64,000 nucleotides of DNA from Diphasiastrum complanatum (lineage: Eukaryota > Streptophyta > Lycopodiopsida > Lycopodiales > Lycopodiaceae). Positions within the stretch are counted from its first letter, which is position 1; each line of letters begins with the position of its first letter. Position numbers and translations under genes: made by a program. Below are positions 31,216 through 42,998 of the stretch, in pieces. Below the pieces are notes generated by a model, which saw only the letters and a program-made list of their open reading frames with translations, was not told the origin of the DNA and did not search any database. The stretch spans positions 178,647 through 242,646 of the forward strand of contig CM055109.1 of the NCBI GenBank assembly GCA_029204225.1, read 5' to 3'.

Positions 31216-33879
31216 TGCTGCAGATTCAATCTTTCAGAGAAAGCTTGATCAAACAAAGGTTCACGAGAGAGGATAATCAATGGCTGAAAGACGGTTCTAA
31301 CTTCTAACCTTCAAGGCTCATCTCTCGAGGCATTGTGGCCAGATCAACCAGTCCAGAATTAGCTGATGTTCACAAGACAGTAGCTATGCACCGAGACAAG
31401 GAGGTGTAAATCAATACGGAAAAAGGAAAGTCTGACGGGGGAGGCTGGGGCGCTCGGGTAGAGCAAAAGAGACTGGGTAGCTACCACGTTCTCTGCTGTA
31501 AGACAAAGGACATTACGGATTAATCCTGAAGCAAGCTCTAGGCAAGATCAAAGCGATCCAGGGAGAAAGGGGAGCAAGACAGCACATAGAATTATGATTG
31601 TACCTAGTGTCATCACTTTGGGTGGTGCTGGTGACTATAATCCTCACCAAAAAGGCACGAGTGGGGCATCCCTGGGAAGCTGGAGATCAGAAACCTGCAG
31701 CTCCTATAACAGCAACAGAGAATAATGAGTGGCACATCCCTGGAAGGCTGGAGATCAGAGATGCAGCTGCTCCCATTCCCGTAACAATAACAAGGGAGGA
31801 TAGGAATTAGCAAGATGATGATGGATCATCAGCATTGCACGTTCACAGCAAATGCAAGCCTCACGAGATAGGCTAGGATAAGGTGAAGGAGTTACCCTCC
31901 CCAATTGGACGAGATAGAGAGAGCGTGTGCATAAGCTGTGAGTGAGTATTACTCTCGAGAGTAAAAGTACAAATAAGAAAAGTTTGTACTGGTAATTGGC
32001 TGAGCCACCAAGGGGTCCCGCCAAGCTGCTGGGCCTTGGAGACACTTAGGGGTGCAGATGATGTGGGGCCTTGGGTAACTCTATAATCTCCATCCTGGAA
32101 CTCCAGCCACAAAGTGGCATGGCTCACAATGTGAGTGTCACAATGCTCATGAAAAACCAACAAATACAAACAACCCAATTGTTACATTTCACATTTCATC
32201 TCTTTGTTTTAAGTTTTTTTTTTTTTTTAGGTTATGAATTTGGCTAGATATGGGTCAATAAATGTTTTTAATTGTTCAAAAATACTATATAAGTTTTTTA
32301 CCTACAACAAATGTAAACAAAAAGGTTTTTCTAGTGGCTTTAAAGTTAAGTTTTCAAAGTTCATCCTATACATAATAGATTGTGAAATTAACTTAGAGTC
32401 TAGTATTAGGATTTGAGATTTGAGAATAGTATTATTAAGTTGATTTGACATAACTTGTACTTATTGTTCTAGGTTTAAATCAATACTAGTTTTAAATCTT
32501 GATTATCAAAAATCTTTGTATGGATTGTTTAATGTTTTGTAAAGAAATTTTTTTTCATGAGAGTTTTTTTTTCCATGTTTAAACGTTCATGGAAAAGGGA
32601 ACTTTAGGATTAGAAATTAGCCCAACAATTTATTTTAGGCTAATTTGAAAAAACAATTATTACATTAAAAGTTAGAAGGTTTTTTATAAGATTATGAAAA
32701 ACATTTTTTACGAGCTCTGTCTCACATGCAATATAGAGCGTGCATGGATGTAGAAGTGAATCACTTCATCATTGTATTTGAGAGTTGGCCCCCTTTCCCC
32801 GGCCCCCACCCCCATCCAAAGGTGTAGCATGGATGAGAAAGAAAGTTACATGATGATTTGTCTTCTCCACTTGGATGATGTGGACTTGGCATGATGATCT
32901 GTCTTGGCATGATGATGTGGACTTGGCATGATGGTGTCTTCTACACCTTTGGTGGATGAGGGTGGGGCCTTCCTTACACTCATTCACAATGAGGAAAACG
33001 CTCATCCCACATGCACCTGCACCACAATTCATTTATGAAGAAGACTTAGACCAACTTCAGATCTTGTAGTTGTACGCTAGTACGATAAGTTCTTTTTGCA
33101 CATCCAAGAACTATTTGAAAATAGTGAGATCTATTTGAAAAAACTTATCTAGGTGGGGTCCGTACAATAATGCATGAGATCTCTAGCAGAGCACCCAAGT
33201 TTAGCTCATGTAAAGGTGTGGGCTTGGCCCAATTCTATCTCACCACATGGAAAGATTTATTGAAGAGAAGTCACCCCTATCTCTCGTTCAAATTTGTACT
33301 AACACGATATCTCACCATACACCCAAATGACTTCGTACGACAATCAATACACAAATTACAAAATTCACTCAAAAAGTTTGGTTTCACTACTCACACATGC
33401 CTCTGGAAGTTAAGATTGAGAGATTACGTAATTAAAGATGAATGATTAAGGCTTATCGTTGATTATATTCTATTGAGAAGATTTTGTCCATGCTAATATC
33501 ACACATGACATAAGGCCCAAACCTATGAGCAACGTCTCTAAGATGTAAAGTTCCTCCCCAACAGTGTTGCAATTTGAATTTTAGGATTGTGCTTCATGCA
33601 ATTTTGACAAGACCTTTTGAATAGAGTTAATGTCCATCATATGCCATGTGGTTACGAGACTTGGCTTTCAAATCTTCCAATCTCAAGATATATCAAAATT
33701 TGGGTTGCAAAAGTCTTCTCCCAATTGTCAAGATAGAGCATCAAGTAATAAAAAAGTCAATTTTGTTGTTATATCATTCTAAGGTTAAGTGAACTTTTTA
33801 ATATTGGATGAGAAAAATGATGGAAAGCCTCTGAGTGAGTGTAGTTCCAGTAAAATTTTGGTGACAAACTGATGGGAGT
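31214..33879. other. Long non-coding stretch between WIP and element H
   Basis: No reading frame with recognisable similarity. Two imperfect direct repeats of about 60 bases share CTGGAGATCAGA (31663-31718 and 31733-31790). A 36-base direct repeat built on GATGTGGACTTGGCATGATG occurs at about 32878-32935. The part from 32190 to 32700 is very AT-rich with long T runs. Nothing here supports a gene. Confidence 0.5.
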
Positions 33880-34950
33880 TTCTCGAACGATTCGCAAAAC
33901 TATTCTATCCACGATTAATTTCTATTTGAGAAGAATTCGCGAAAGATCAATCAGGCTCTATAACGGAACAAGAAGAATTCGCGAAAAGATCAATCAGGCT
34001 CTGTAATGAAATGAAACGAAACTAGACAAAACAAAGCGAAGCTAGACGAAGCGAAGCAAAACTTGAACGAGCTCTGACATTGATTTTTTTTTTTGTTAAA
34101 AGCGTAGTGATCGCAAAGCGAAGCGAAATGAAACACGAAGCGAAAACAATCACGAACAAAATCAGTTTGTGTGGAATTCATATATGATTGCTGGTCATTG
34201 TCGGCTATATCATTCCTACAATCCTCCAGAATGTAGACAAACACTTCTGATTTATGTTATAGATTAATACAACATTCAACAAAATTGAACCAGTGTGCGG
34301 AATTGAATAAACAAGTAAATGAGATACACGAATAATAGCAGACAAAAATTCATTCGAGATCATACAATCATTCAGAATAATATGTGCATCAGCTACAACA
34401 TTATCTATTGATCCTCTTGATTTCAAGCACTGTGTGACAGATCCACACAGTGCATTGGAGTGAGAGAAATACAATTCTCCCACGAATAGCATCTCGCCTA
34501 CTAGCGGACTTCTGGATTTACTGATCCTCTTACAAAATTGTCTCGCTCACAGGTGGACATGTATTATGTATATTTTTGTCTATCTATTTTATGCATCAAG
34601 CAGAATGTATATTGTTTGCAAACTTTTTCATGCCGCGTCGAGTAACTTCCCTGATCAAACAAATTAAACATCTATAAATAATCATGGATTACAAGAGTGG
34701 CGAATTAGCCACGTCCTAAAGCACTTCTGCTGATGTCACGATATCATATCAAATATTTGTACCTCATGGTACTTGGTTGATCTTCTTGGTCCTTTGTAGA
34801 GCACGAATGATTTTGGGTCGCGAACAATTTCTTGTCGTATGTCGCGAAATTGTTCGCAAACATTTTTGCTTCGTGTGTCTTTTCTGTCAAATTTAGGTTG
34901 AAAGCTAGCAAAGCTTTGGCAATTGAAACGTTTTATTTCTTCAGCTCTCT
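33880..34950 (-). repeat. Probable LTR of element H
   Basis: Lies directly after the H RNase H remnant (minus strand) and shares the style of the A and C LTRs: many TTCGCG/CGAAGCG motifs and a GCACTGTGTGGATCTG segment. No second copy exists in the window to fix its ends and no primer site follows, so the borders are guesses. Confidence 0.4.
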
Positions 34951-36455
34951 CTCAAATCATGATAGCTTAAAGACTCCAAGACTGCTCGTCTGTTTCTCGA
35001 ACAGACCTTTGTCTAAGGCCTTTAATGGTACTTGATTGAAGTGGGTTTCGTCCTTGAGTGAAACACATGTTCCTTTGTCAGATGTATTGCAGACGTATTG
35101 TCCATCTGCAAAATCAGAGGTTCATTCCTTGTTTCGCCTAGTTCATCAAGGAACTGCTTGAGCCAAATGATTTCATTGGCCATCTTAGCTGCTACAATGT
35201 ACTCTGCTTCTCAGGATGACTGAGCCACAATGGTCTGTTTCTTGCTGACCCAGAGAATTGTTGCTCCTGACACGATGGTGCATCCTCCTGAGATGCTTTT
35301 GCAGTCATCCTTGAGAGATGCCCAGCTAGCATTACTGTAGAAAAGCATCTAGAACCCTGCATTAAGAGAGTAACACAATCCAAAATCCTTTGTTAATTGA
35401 AGGTATTGCAAAATTCATTTTGCAATCTTCCAATGAGTCGAGCCTGAATTCGTAATGAATTGGCTCATCCTGAACACGGCATAAGCAATGTCAGGACGTG
35501 TGTTATCTGCAAGGTATATCAGAGATCCGATCAACTTTCTGTATGGTGTATGCTACATCAATTCTCTTTCTTCTTCAATCTTTGGACAATCCTCACTCGT
35601 CAGGACTGTTCTTGCAAGCATTGGAGTGTTTGCTCCTTTGCAATTTAGCATCTCGAAATCTTCTAAAATCTTCTAGATATATCTGGACTGATGAAGTTAC
35701 AATTTACCTCCCTCATAGTCCCTGTCAATCTGTAAGCCAAGATAACATTTGGCTTCTCCCAAGTCTGCAATCTTAAAATGTTTCGAAACATCATACTTCA
35801 CCTCAGCAATAAGCTCCTCACTTTTCTACCCAATTCACAAACTCTGTGAACTTGCTTCTGATTTATTGTGAATGAGGTAGAATCTGGCAAACTTACTATA
35901 ATCATCAATAAAAGTAATATAATATTTCGAGCCTCCTACTGAGATCATGTTAAAAGGTCCACAGATGTCAGAATGTACTAGCTCCAAAATCTTGGTCATT
36001 CTTTAGGAGTCCTTGACAAAAGGAGTATGTGACATCTTACCCTTCAAACATGCATCACAGGTCATCGAACTGGTTGCATTCAAGATGATCACCCCTGTGA
36101 TTACTCCATGATGGCTTTCTTGATATAGTGTCATCAAATTCATATGGCATAGTCTCCTGTGCCATAGAGTATCTGGTAGATCATCATGAGTCTGGTGCAC
36201 TTGATCTGCACGTAGGCATACATTCATGTGATACAAGTTGCCTTTTCTTCTACCTTGAGTGATTAATGTACTGGTACTTGCATCACCAACATTGCATGTT
36301 TTGTCTGAGAACGTTGCATGCATCCCTGCATCAGCTATTCTTGCCACTGATAGCAAGTCCTGCTACAGTATAGGCACAAACAAAACATCTTTGAGTCATC
36401 TGTCTCTGCCATTAGTGTTGAGCCATAGTGAACCAATACCAACTCTAGCTCACTT
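34951..36455 (-). pseudogene. Copia element H: protease, integrase, RT, RNase H remnants
   Basis: On the minus strand, 36455-36003 holds the protease tail and pre-integrase: GIGSLWLNTNGRDR, LLSVARIADAGM, LWHRRLCHMNLM and CDACLKGKMSHTPF. Integrase then begins with ILELVHSDICGPFNM and YYITFIDDYSKFARF but breaks near 35830. RT resumes with DLGEAKCYLGLQIDRD and KLIGSLIYLADNTRPDIAYAV, then RNase H with AAKMANEIIWLKQFLDEL and QMDNTSAIHLTKEHVFHSRTK. The integrase core and the RT catalytic half are deleted. Many stops. It is closest in style to G. Confidence 0.8.
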
Positions 36456-36984
36456 CTTTAGAGTTGATTAGAGATTGCTATTGTGCTTACTGCTTATCAG
36501 CATTGCGCTTAATTCAGACTTATTTTAGCCGCTCAGAGATAGCTTAGAGTATGTGGCTTTGATCCACAAACTTGTTGTACTCATTTACATTTGTTTCATT
36601 TTCATACTAAATCAATACTATCTTCTTATTGCGTTCAGCTTCATCTCATAATGTATGTGTTTCTGTAGTTCATCATGACTAATGCTTTATTGAAATGAAG
36701 ATATGTACATTTGTAGGGACTCGAGTTGGTCCCTTTTTATAATAGAGAGGAGGACCCTGGCCTCTGAATCCTATTGGTCCATTTCTGCCTCCAATTGAAA
36801 AAGAGTGGGAACCATCCAAATTGGAGGGAAACCCAATTTTATTCACTAAGTTGACATTTAGGCCCTGCAACATTAAAAGTCCCGCAAAAAGGCCTAAAGT
36901 CTTTTTATTGACTTTCAACTAATCAAATCTCTATGTGATTATTGGGTTGGACTTACACACGCAGGATGCCAAATCCCTCTAACT
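36456..36984. other. Unassigned non-coding DNA
   Basis: AT-rich, with a minus-strand frame at 36679-36918 that shows no domain. It may be LTR or leader of a neighbouring element, but no copy is present to test this. Confidence 0.35.
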
Positions 36985-37850
36985 TATTAACTAGGGTTAG
37001 AATTGCCTTGGATTTCGCAAACCCTCCAGTAGTATCTCCCACCAAAACTGGTGGCGATCCCACGACACTTGCGAGATGCAGTTACTGTGGGCTTTTATTT
37101 GCTTCATGTCAAATTTTTATTAGATGATACTGCACCTTCTCCATGAAATCGAGTTGGGCAGTGTTGAAATCTAAATTGTGCAGCAAAAAACAACGGTGCA
37201 CTCTGGCAATCTACTTTGAAGTTGTCGAGGATGTGAATTGAGATCCCTAGGAGCCTCCCATCATTTTGGCACAAAAATACAATCGAGCCACCGACAACTG
37301 ATCCTTAATGCTCTCTGAGGCCATTGGCTTGATCAAATGCCAAAGGAGGAAGACAATCATCCCATCTCGTTGCCACGGATGCCAACAGAGTCAAGTCTTT
37401 TGGCAAAAGTGTCGATTGCCTCACTGTCGGATCGGGAGAGTGTATATACTCCCGCTGGTATGCTTGTAGTGCTCGATGGAAATCCCTTAAAATTTTCCAA
37501 CTATAAGATTGGTGGATGATTGGCCAGTTTGGCATATGGATAGTAATTTTGTCCATGGCCAATCCCAAATCCTTCCACTTATTCTTGTGTGGCATTGGTA
37601 CATAATATGGATCTACGTGCAATTGGCGAGGGCTGGCCACATAACTCCTGATAGATTTTAGAGTTTTCTCAAAAATTGTAACTCTCCAAGCTGACTACTC
37701 TCCAAATGTGGGTATCTTATCCCATTCCTTGCCGGCCTCTATTTCAGAGGTCTTAAACTTGAGGACCCAACCACCACACGAGAACTCATTAGGATGTTGC
37801 GCTAAAAAGCTCTGGATCTGGTCCTCGACGCTGATTGGTCTTCTTGCTAC
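36985..37850 (-). pseudogene. Unknown ORF X fused behind gypsy E integrase
   Basis: On the minus strand a protein-like frame continues after the E integrase stub: PISVEDQIQSFLAQHPNEF, GGWVLKFKTSEIEAGKEWDK, a stop, VASPRQLHVDPYYVPMPHK, RDFHRALQAYQREYIHSPD and TRWDDCLPPLAFDQANGL. A shift is followed by DFNTAQLDFMEKVQYHLIK and SPPVLVGDTTGGFAKSKAIL. This is not gypsy integrase core sequence and I do not recognise it. A second, shorter copy of part of it lies at 47809-47996. Two or three stops make this copy non-functional. It could be a captured host gene or an accessory ORF of an unrecognised element. Confidence 0.45.
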
Positions 37851-38390
37851 GATAATGTATCGGGACTAAGATCCTCGCGTGGCAAGATGAATAGGACCAA
37901 CATAATCCAGTCTCCATTTTTCAAATGGTGCTTGCGATGAAACCAGATGTAAGGGTTTATAGTTTTGTCTAGTAGGCCCTCGTGCTCGCTGGCAAACATC
38001 ACATGTCTGAGTATAATTTTTTGTGTCGTTATGAAGCGTAGGCCACCAACAACCTAATTGCAAAAGTTTGCAAACAGTAATATCTATAGGGAAGTGTCAT
38101 CCGCCCATGCCATCATGTGAAAACGTGATTAAATATGGTATTTCATGCAGTAAAACACATCTACGTAGAATATTGTCTGATCCACGACAATACAACTGTC
38201 CTGCGATCAATTGATAAGGTTGAGCCTTATGAGTCAATTGTCTCTTCTGTACTTTTGTCAAAGAGTCATTCGGTTGTCCTAGCATCAGGTAATTAACAAT
38301 ATCCGCTGCCCACTCAGGTACTGCTTCTACATAGAATAATGCAGCGTCTGGTAATTCATCATCCACCTTAGTATTAACTCGTGTGGATTC
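37851..38390 (-). pseudogene. Gypsy E (minus) integrase N-terminus
   Basis: Minus strand: 38366-38097 is the RNase H to integrase linker (LTHKAQPYQLIAGQLYCRG, LRRCVLLHEIPYLITFSHDG). 38063-37866 has the zinc-binding HHCC end, YTQTCDVCQRARGPTRQNY, and the core start APFEKWRLDYVGPIHLATRG, whose D is the first catalytic Asp. It ends at RYIIVA, after which unrelated sequence X begins. Confidence 0.85.
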
Positions 38391-38393
38391 AGT

Positions 38394-38730
38394 TCACGAA
38401 ACAAGGTCAGGTAGATAATGCTGCTTCCCCTTTTGAACCACAATTCGAAAGTCAAATTCAGTCAATAACAGTAACCATCTTGCAATATGCCCAGTATTGC
38501 ATGTCTTGTTTATCAAGTAAAGTAACGGCTGGTGATCCGTATAAAATGAAATGTGCATTTCCATAAGGTAATGACAAAATTTTCGTACAAAAAAAATCAT
38601 GGCTAACGCTTCACGTTCTGTTGTTGAATAGTTCTTCTCCGGATCTGTAAGGTGTCTACTTGCAAATCATATTGGATAGTCCTTCTTATAGTCACCTGGC
38701 TGTATCAAAACTGATCCAATTGCATTAAGT
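38394..38730 (-). pseudogene. Gypsy E (minus) RNase H
   Basis: Minus-strand RNase H from AIGSVLIQPGDYKKDYPI to LTEFDFRIVVQKGKQHYL, with ITEREALAM, KFCHYLMEMHISFYTDHQPLLYLINK between. The equivalent plus-strand piece is 61640-61968. At about 38726 the RNase H start is joined directly to the pre-RT linker, with the whole RT missing. Confidence 0.85.
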
Positions 38731-39735
38731 TGTGATCCAACTTGTACAATCTTTTCTGGTTCTCCTGGTTCAGCAAGATTCATAGCCTGTGTCCTAGCTG
38801 GGCCATCGTAAACATCTTTCAATTCTGACATCTATTCTTTGGGTTCACAATGTGCTTTGGGTAATATGATAACCACATCATCCAGTGTATAATGTTTAAA
38901 ATGTTTAGGCATATCATGTTGGACTACATCTGCTTGTTCTTTGTCAAAAGGACTTGTCTTGGATCTTCGCTTAGCCTTCTTAGCAGGAATTGATCGTGGA
39001 GGTGATGACTTCTAAGAAGATAAACTCTTCTTCAAAGGTGAAGACTTGGTAGACGATGACGTCTTGCTAGAACTCTGACTTGTAGAATCATCCTTAGCTT
39101 TTCCTTTGCCTTTATCCAGTAAGCGTGGCACATTTTTTGAATCAATATTTTGAGGAGAATTTTCCCATTTCAGGACCGTATTATAATGTTGCTTGGCTTG
39201 TTTCTTCGTCATTGACCCTGTGATCCTATCTTCCTTCGATATAATTGCTTTTTGCGATTTTATTGTTGTTCATCAGAAATATTATGCACTCCAAATCTTG
39301 TCAGATCCATATGATTTAAAATCTGCTCATCAGTAAGTTCTGCATTATCATCATAAGTCAAGGCAAGACTCACAGGAATGAGTTCATCTTCAAACGGATC
39401 TAGTATAGGTTCCGTTGATATCCAAGCTACATTCAACACATTCAATGAAAAAGTGATCGGCGTATCCAAGGTTCGATCCAATAATAAGATCTCGCTCAAA
39501 TCTGACTGATTATCTTGTTGACACATATATCCTGCTGTATAGTCAATCGTTACAAGAGCTTCCAGTTGATAGTATCGGTTTGAGAATCGTAATGAACTCC
39601 CAAATTTTTCTCTGGTCGATCACAAGTATGATCCGTTGTTGATGAATCATCATCCTCTTTTTGAACCACTGGTTTGATAGTCCAAGTTGCAGGATCAACT
39701 TGACTGCACGTTCATGATTTTTAAAAGTGATTTTC
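38731..39735 (-). pseudogene. Gypsy E (minus) linker between protease and RT
   Basis: Minus-strand equivalents of 59600-60615: QQDNQSDLSEILLLDRTLDTP (39526), MTKKQAKQHYNTVLKWENSP with the serine- and lysine-rich SSSKTSSSTKSSPLKK segment (39212), and DEPEKIVQVGSQL near 38740. No catalytic motif; it is a low-complexity spacer typical of gypsy polyproteins. Stops at several places. Confidence 0.75.
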
Positions 39736-40040
39736 TCGGTACCCCTGTTATGAATTACTTGCGCAACTCGTAACCATGGGCGTCCTAATAGGACTTGGTA
39801 GACATTTGGAGTCCATTACTACAAAAGTAATGACGAACTGTACTCCGACAATTCTGACAGGTATATCTTCAACCATTCCTCTCGGACGAATTGTCGTTTG
39901 GTCAGCTAGCTTAATGGCAAAAGTCACAGGTTTTATCTTTGTAAGGCCCCATTTTGCACATAGCTTTGTAGAAATCAGGTTAACTCCCGAACCACCATCT
40001 ATCATAGGTGCTTCATTAGGAAATTGTTTATGATGTATCG
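39736..40040 (-). pseudogene. Gypsy E (minus) protease
   Basis: Aspartic protease with APMIDGGSGVNLISTKLCAKWGL, IKLADQTTIRPRGMVEDIPV and FVVMDS. The active-site segment is IDGGSG here and IDGDSG in the plus copy; DGGS is a common form in some plant gypsy groups, so I do not call it broken for that reason. A stop and frameshift follow VMDS. Confidence 0.75.
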
Positions 40041-41042
40041 GCAGAGTGATATTTTTTTGTTCACTTCTCCAAGCTGCTCCGACATGGAGTACTTCATTAG
40101 ATTCTTCAAATTTAGCACAAAAAAGTGGCTCCTGATGGACTATTGGTTCAACTTGAGTTAACTTTTGTGCTAAAACTTCTTTTGCTTGGCACCAACTTCG
40201 AGAACTCTCCCAACGAAATATTGATCTTACTAGACAAAATATTCATGAGCAGTTCTATTTGCGGTGCTTGTAGTTCAGTCATCTTAAAGGGTTCTTCATG
40301 ATGATGTAATTGAACATTCATATTTGTATGTGAATTTTTCATTGACTGCAATGGTGAAGAACGAACTTCGGTTGTTGCTCTAGCAACTTCAAGCTCCTCT
40401 TCTTCTTGCAGATGTTTAATCCACTGCCTCATATCTTGATATCTTCTTTTTTCTATATGAAGATTTGGATAGACTCTAGATGTTGTTGGTATATCAGTTA
40501 ATGGTATAGAATCAGCAGGTACTGGATCTACTACCGGTTCTTTTTGCTTCTGTGCTCTGGTGACCACCATCAAGGGTACACTTGGTTTATTCTAAGCTAC
40601 TGGTCTTTGCTTGATTGTTATCAAATTTACAGGAGCTGTAGTCGGTGGTGGCTTCGGTTTTGTTGGACACTCCTTATAGCAATGCCCATAACCACAGTCA
40701 CGACAGAATGGTGCAAATTTTTTCTTTATTTGGACATTCTGCAACTCTGTGATTTTCTCCACATGCAAAGCATCCAAGTGGTGATATGGTCCAGTTTCGA
40801 GATGCTTGTTGTTGTGTGGCAACATAAATAGCATATTGGTCTAAAGATCGACCTTCTTGATCATTACCATAGTTCCATTGCTCGGCACTTCTGTAAGGTT
40901 TTGGTTCCATCAAATAGGTAGGAGGAGTGGGGTGCTTTGGTGAGGCAAGTAAGGCTAATCGTTCCGGGTATCCAAGAGCAGATTGTCGAGGTCTAGCTAC
41001 CAGATTTCCTCCATAATGTGGTTCTCAATATCCCATCTTGAT
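40041..41042 (-). pseudogene. Gypsy E (minus) gag C-terminus with two zinc knuckles
   Basis: Minus strand, 40931-40592: PYRSAEQWNYGNDQEGRS, CFACGENHRVAEC and CRDCGYGHCYKEC, two CCHC-type knuckles in a row. 40573-40148 adds a linker (VVTRAQKQKEPVVDPVP to FSKLVPSKRSF) that the plus copy lost by an internal deletion near 59045. The gag N-terminus is missing: E homology starts at about 41042 and abuts F debris. Confidence 0.8.
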
Positions 41043-41082
41043 CAAAAGAAACTCTCTGGAGCAATGATAGTTGAATCCCCTT

Positions 41083-42192
41083 CTATAAAGCCGAAGAGTT
41101 TTCTAGATTCATGCATTTTGAGGATTCTAGATACAAAGAGATGGTGCCAACACCATCTATCCTACACTCTTCATCATTTGCAGTAAAGACAAATTTTTTA
41201 GCATCATTGAATGAGTGTAAGGTTGAGAAAAAGTCCTTTTCACAATACATGTGGGAGCTAGCCCCACTGTCGATCCACCAATTGTCTCTTGAATTGCTAT
41301 TGCTTGTTGGTGAGGATGTAGATGCCATCAAGAATACATCTACTTCATCCTCCTCCTCCTCCTTTGCAAGGTTTCCTTGTTTGTCCTCCTCCACTTGTGC
41401 TCTTAGCCTCTTGTAGCATTCAGATGCATAATGCCCCTTCTTTCCACAAAAGAAGCATTTTTGCTTTGACTTGTCCTTTGAACTTGATGCATCATCCTCT
41501 TCTTTGGCCTCCTTTGGATGCTTCTTCTTTCCATTGGTATTCTTTTTGCCCTTGAATGAGAAATTGTCTTTCTCATCACCAACCTGCAAAGACAAGGAAC
41601 TCATCCTAGATTTTGCATGGAGCATCCTACACTCTTCAGCCACTAATACACTGTGAAGTTTTTCTATAGTTGGCAAAGTGTCTTGGATGGCAAAACTTTG
41701 GACCAAATTTGCAAAGTCATCTCCTAGACCATTAAGGACAATTTGTACAAGCTCTTCATCATGAATCTTCTCTCCAATGGAAGCCAACTCCCTATTTAGA
41801 GACTTGATTCTGAGTACATAATCTTGTGCACTCTCCTCACTTCTCCTCATGCTTTGCAAAATTTGATTTCTAAGCATAAGAACTCTAGAAGTGTTGCTAG
41901 ACTCATAGATTGATTTCAAAGACTCCCAAGCCTCTTTAGCATTAGTACAAGCTGATACTTCTCTCAACAAATCATTGCTCACATTCATCTTCACACAATG
42001 AAGTGCAAGTCTAGATCTCTTCTTGTATCTAGCTAACTCCTGTGCACCTAGAGGTTCATCTTCATCTTCAATCAAGAACTCATAAAGGTCTTGGAGCACT
42101 AAGAGTGACTCCATTCTAACCTTCCAAATAGCATAATTTGTAGAATTCAACCTCTCACTAGCTTGTAGAAGGTATGCTCCAGCAGATCCCAT
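41083..42192 (-). pseudogene. Copia element F gag-protease, truncated
   Basis: An uninterrupted minus-strand frame of about 369 residues from ATG at 42192 (MGSAGAYLLQASERLNSTNY). It contains gag with WKVRMESLLVLQDL and AWESLKSIYESSNTSR, the CCHC knuckle CFFCGKKGHYASEC, and the protease NWWIDSGASSHMYCEKDFF, ending soon after GVGTISLYLESSKCMNLEN. The frame is open further upstream to 42216 only with non-ATG codons. The element is cut here; integrase, RT and RNase H are absent and gypsy E starts within about 50 bases. Gag itself looks intact. Confidence 0.88.
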
Positions 42193-42217
42193 CTTACTAG
42201 TGACTTCTACAAACAAG

Positions 42218-42560
42218 AAATAGATTTGATTGACTTGAAACTCACAAAGGTCTCACACTTGCAGTGTTTCACTCAAATTTGATTTCTAATCCAACAAATG
42301 GACTTATAATCATAGTTCTATCACTCCCTCACAAAGCTGGAATGAAGATAAGATGAAGTGAAAACTACTTTCAAACAAATCTTGCCAAGAAATGGATTTG
42401 ATTGTCTCTAGAAACTCACTAAGGTCTCTCTCTTGTAGTTTTTCACTCAAATTAGATTTCTAATCCAACAAATGGACTTATAATCTCAGTTCTAGCACTC
42501 CCTCACAAAGTTGGAATGAAGATAAGATGATGTGAAATCTACTTACAATCAAATCTTGCC
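42218..42560 (-). repeat. Tandem duplication in F leader (2 x about 171 bp)
   Basis: 42218-42388 and 42389-42560 are near copies. Both contain TTTCACTCAAAT, CTAATCCAACAAATGGACTT, CACTCCCTCACAAAG and AAATCTTGCCA. It lies in the untranslated leader just before gag. Confidence 0.85.
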
Positions 42561-42986
42561 AAATTTGGCTATTTTTGGACAAAAAAATGACTTAATCTCT
42601 TTCTTCCTTCTTGGTGTACTTTCAAGACCTGTTTTTAACCTTAATAGGACCTGAACTCAGCCTAGATTAATTAGATTCCATGAAACAAATTCAAATCTAA
42701 TCAATGGCAAATGATCTTGGTAGATTATCCTAGGATCTCCACCAAAAATTACACCAATAGCTCACAAATTGAATTTTTTTGGATCAAATGAATACCATGC
42801 ATTAAATGCAGTTTCAGAGGTGCCCACACATGTGGACAGTACGGATTTGGACCCCTACCAAGTTTGGGATCAAATCTCCTCACCAAAATCAAGATTCTAG
42901 CTTGCCCTCTCAATACTAGCTTTTAGCACCAAAACTTGCTAAAAATGGATTTGCATTAGATCAATGGCTTATGCTCTTGTACTTGG
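42561..42986 (-). other. Rest of F untranslated leader
   Basis: Non-coding DNA between the primer site and the tandem repeat, AT-rich, no further feature seen. Confidence 0.6.
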
Positions 42987-42998
42987 CTCTGATACCAT
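42987..42998 (-). other. Primer-binding site of F
   Basis: Minus strand TGGTATCAGAGC directly after the LTR end TTTCACA. Confidence 0.9.

Noticed and set aside
32769-33032. Minus-strand frame with His- and Cys-rich sequence
   Set aside because: It is driven by a local GATG/GGCATGATG repeat and has no domain spacing of a zinc finger.
39976-40003. Loss of the protease active site in gypsy E (minus), DGGS instead of DSG
   Set aside because: DGGS is a usual form in several plant gypsy groups; it is not evidence of inactivation.
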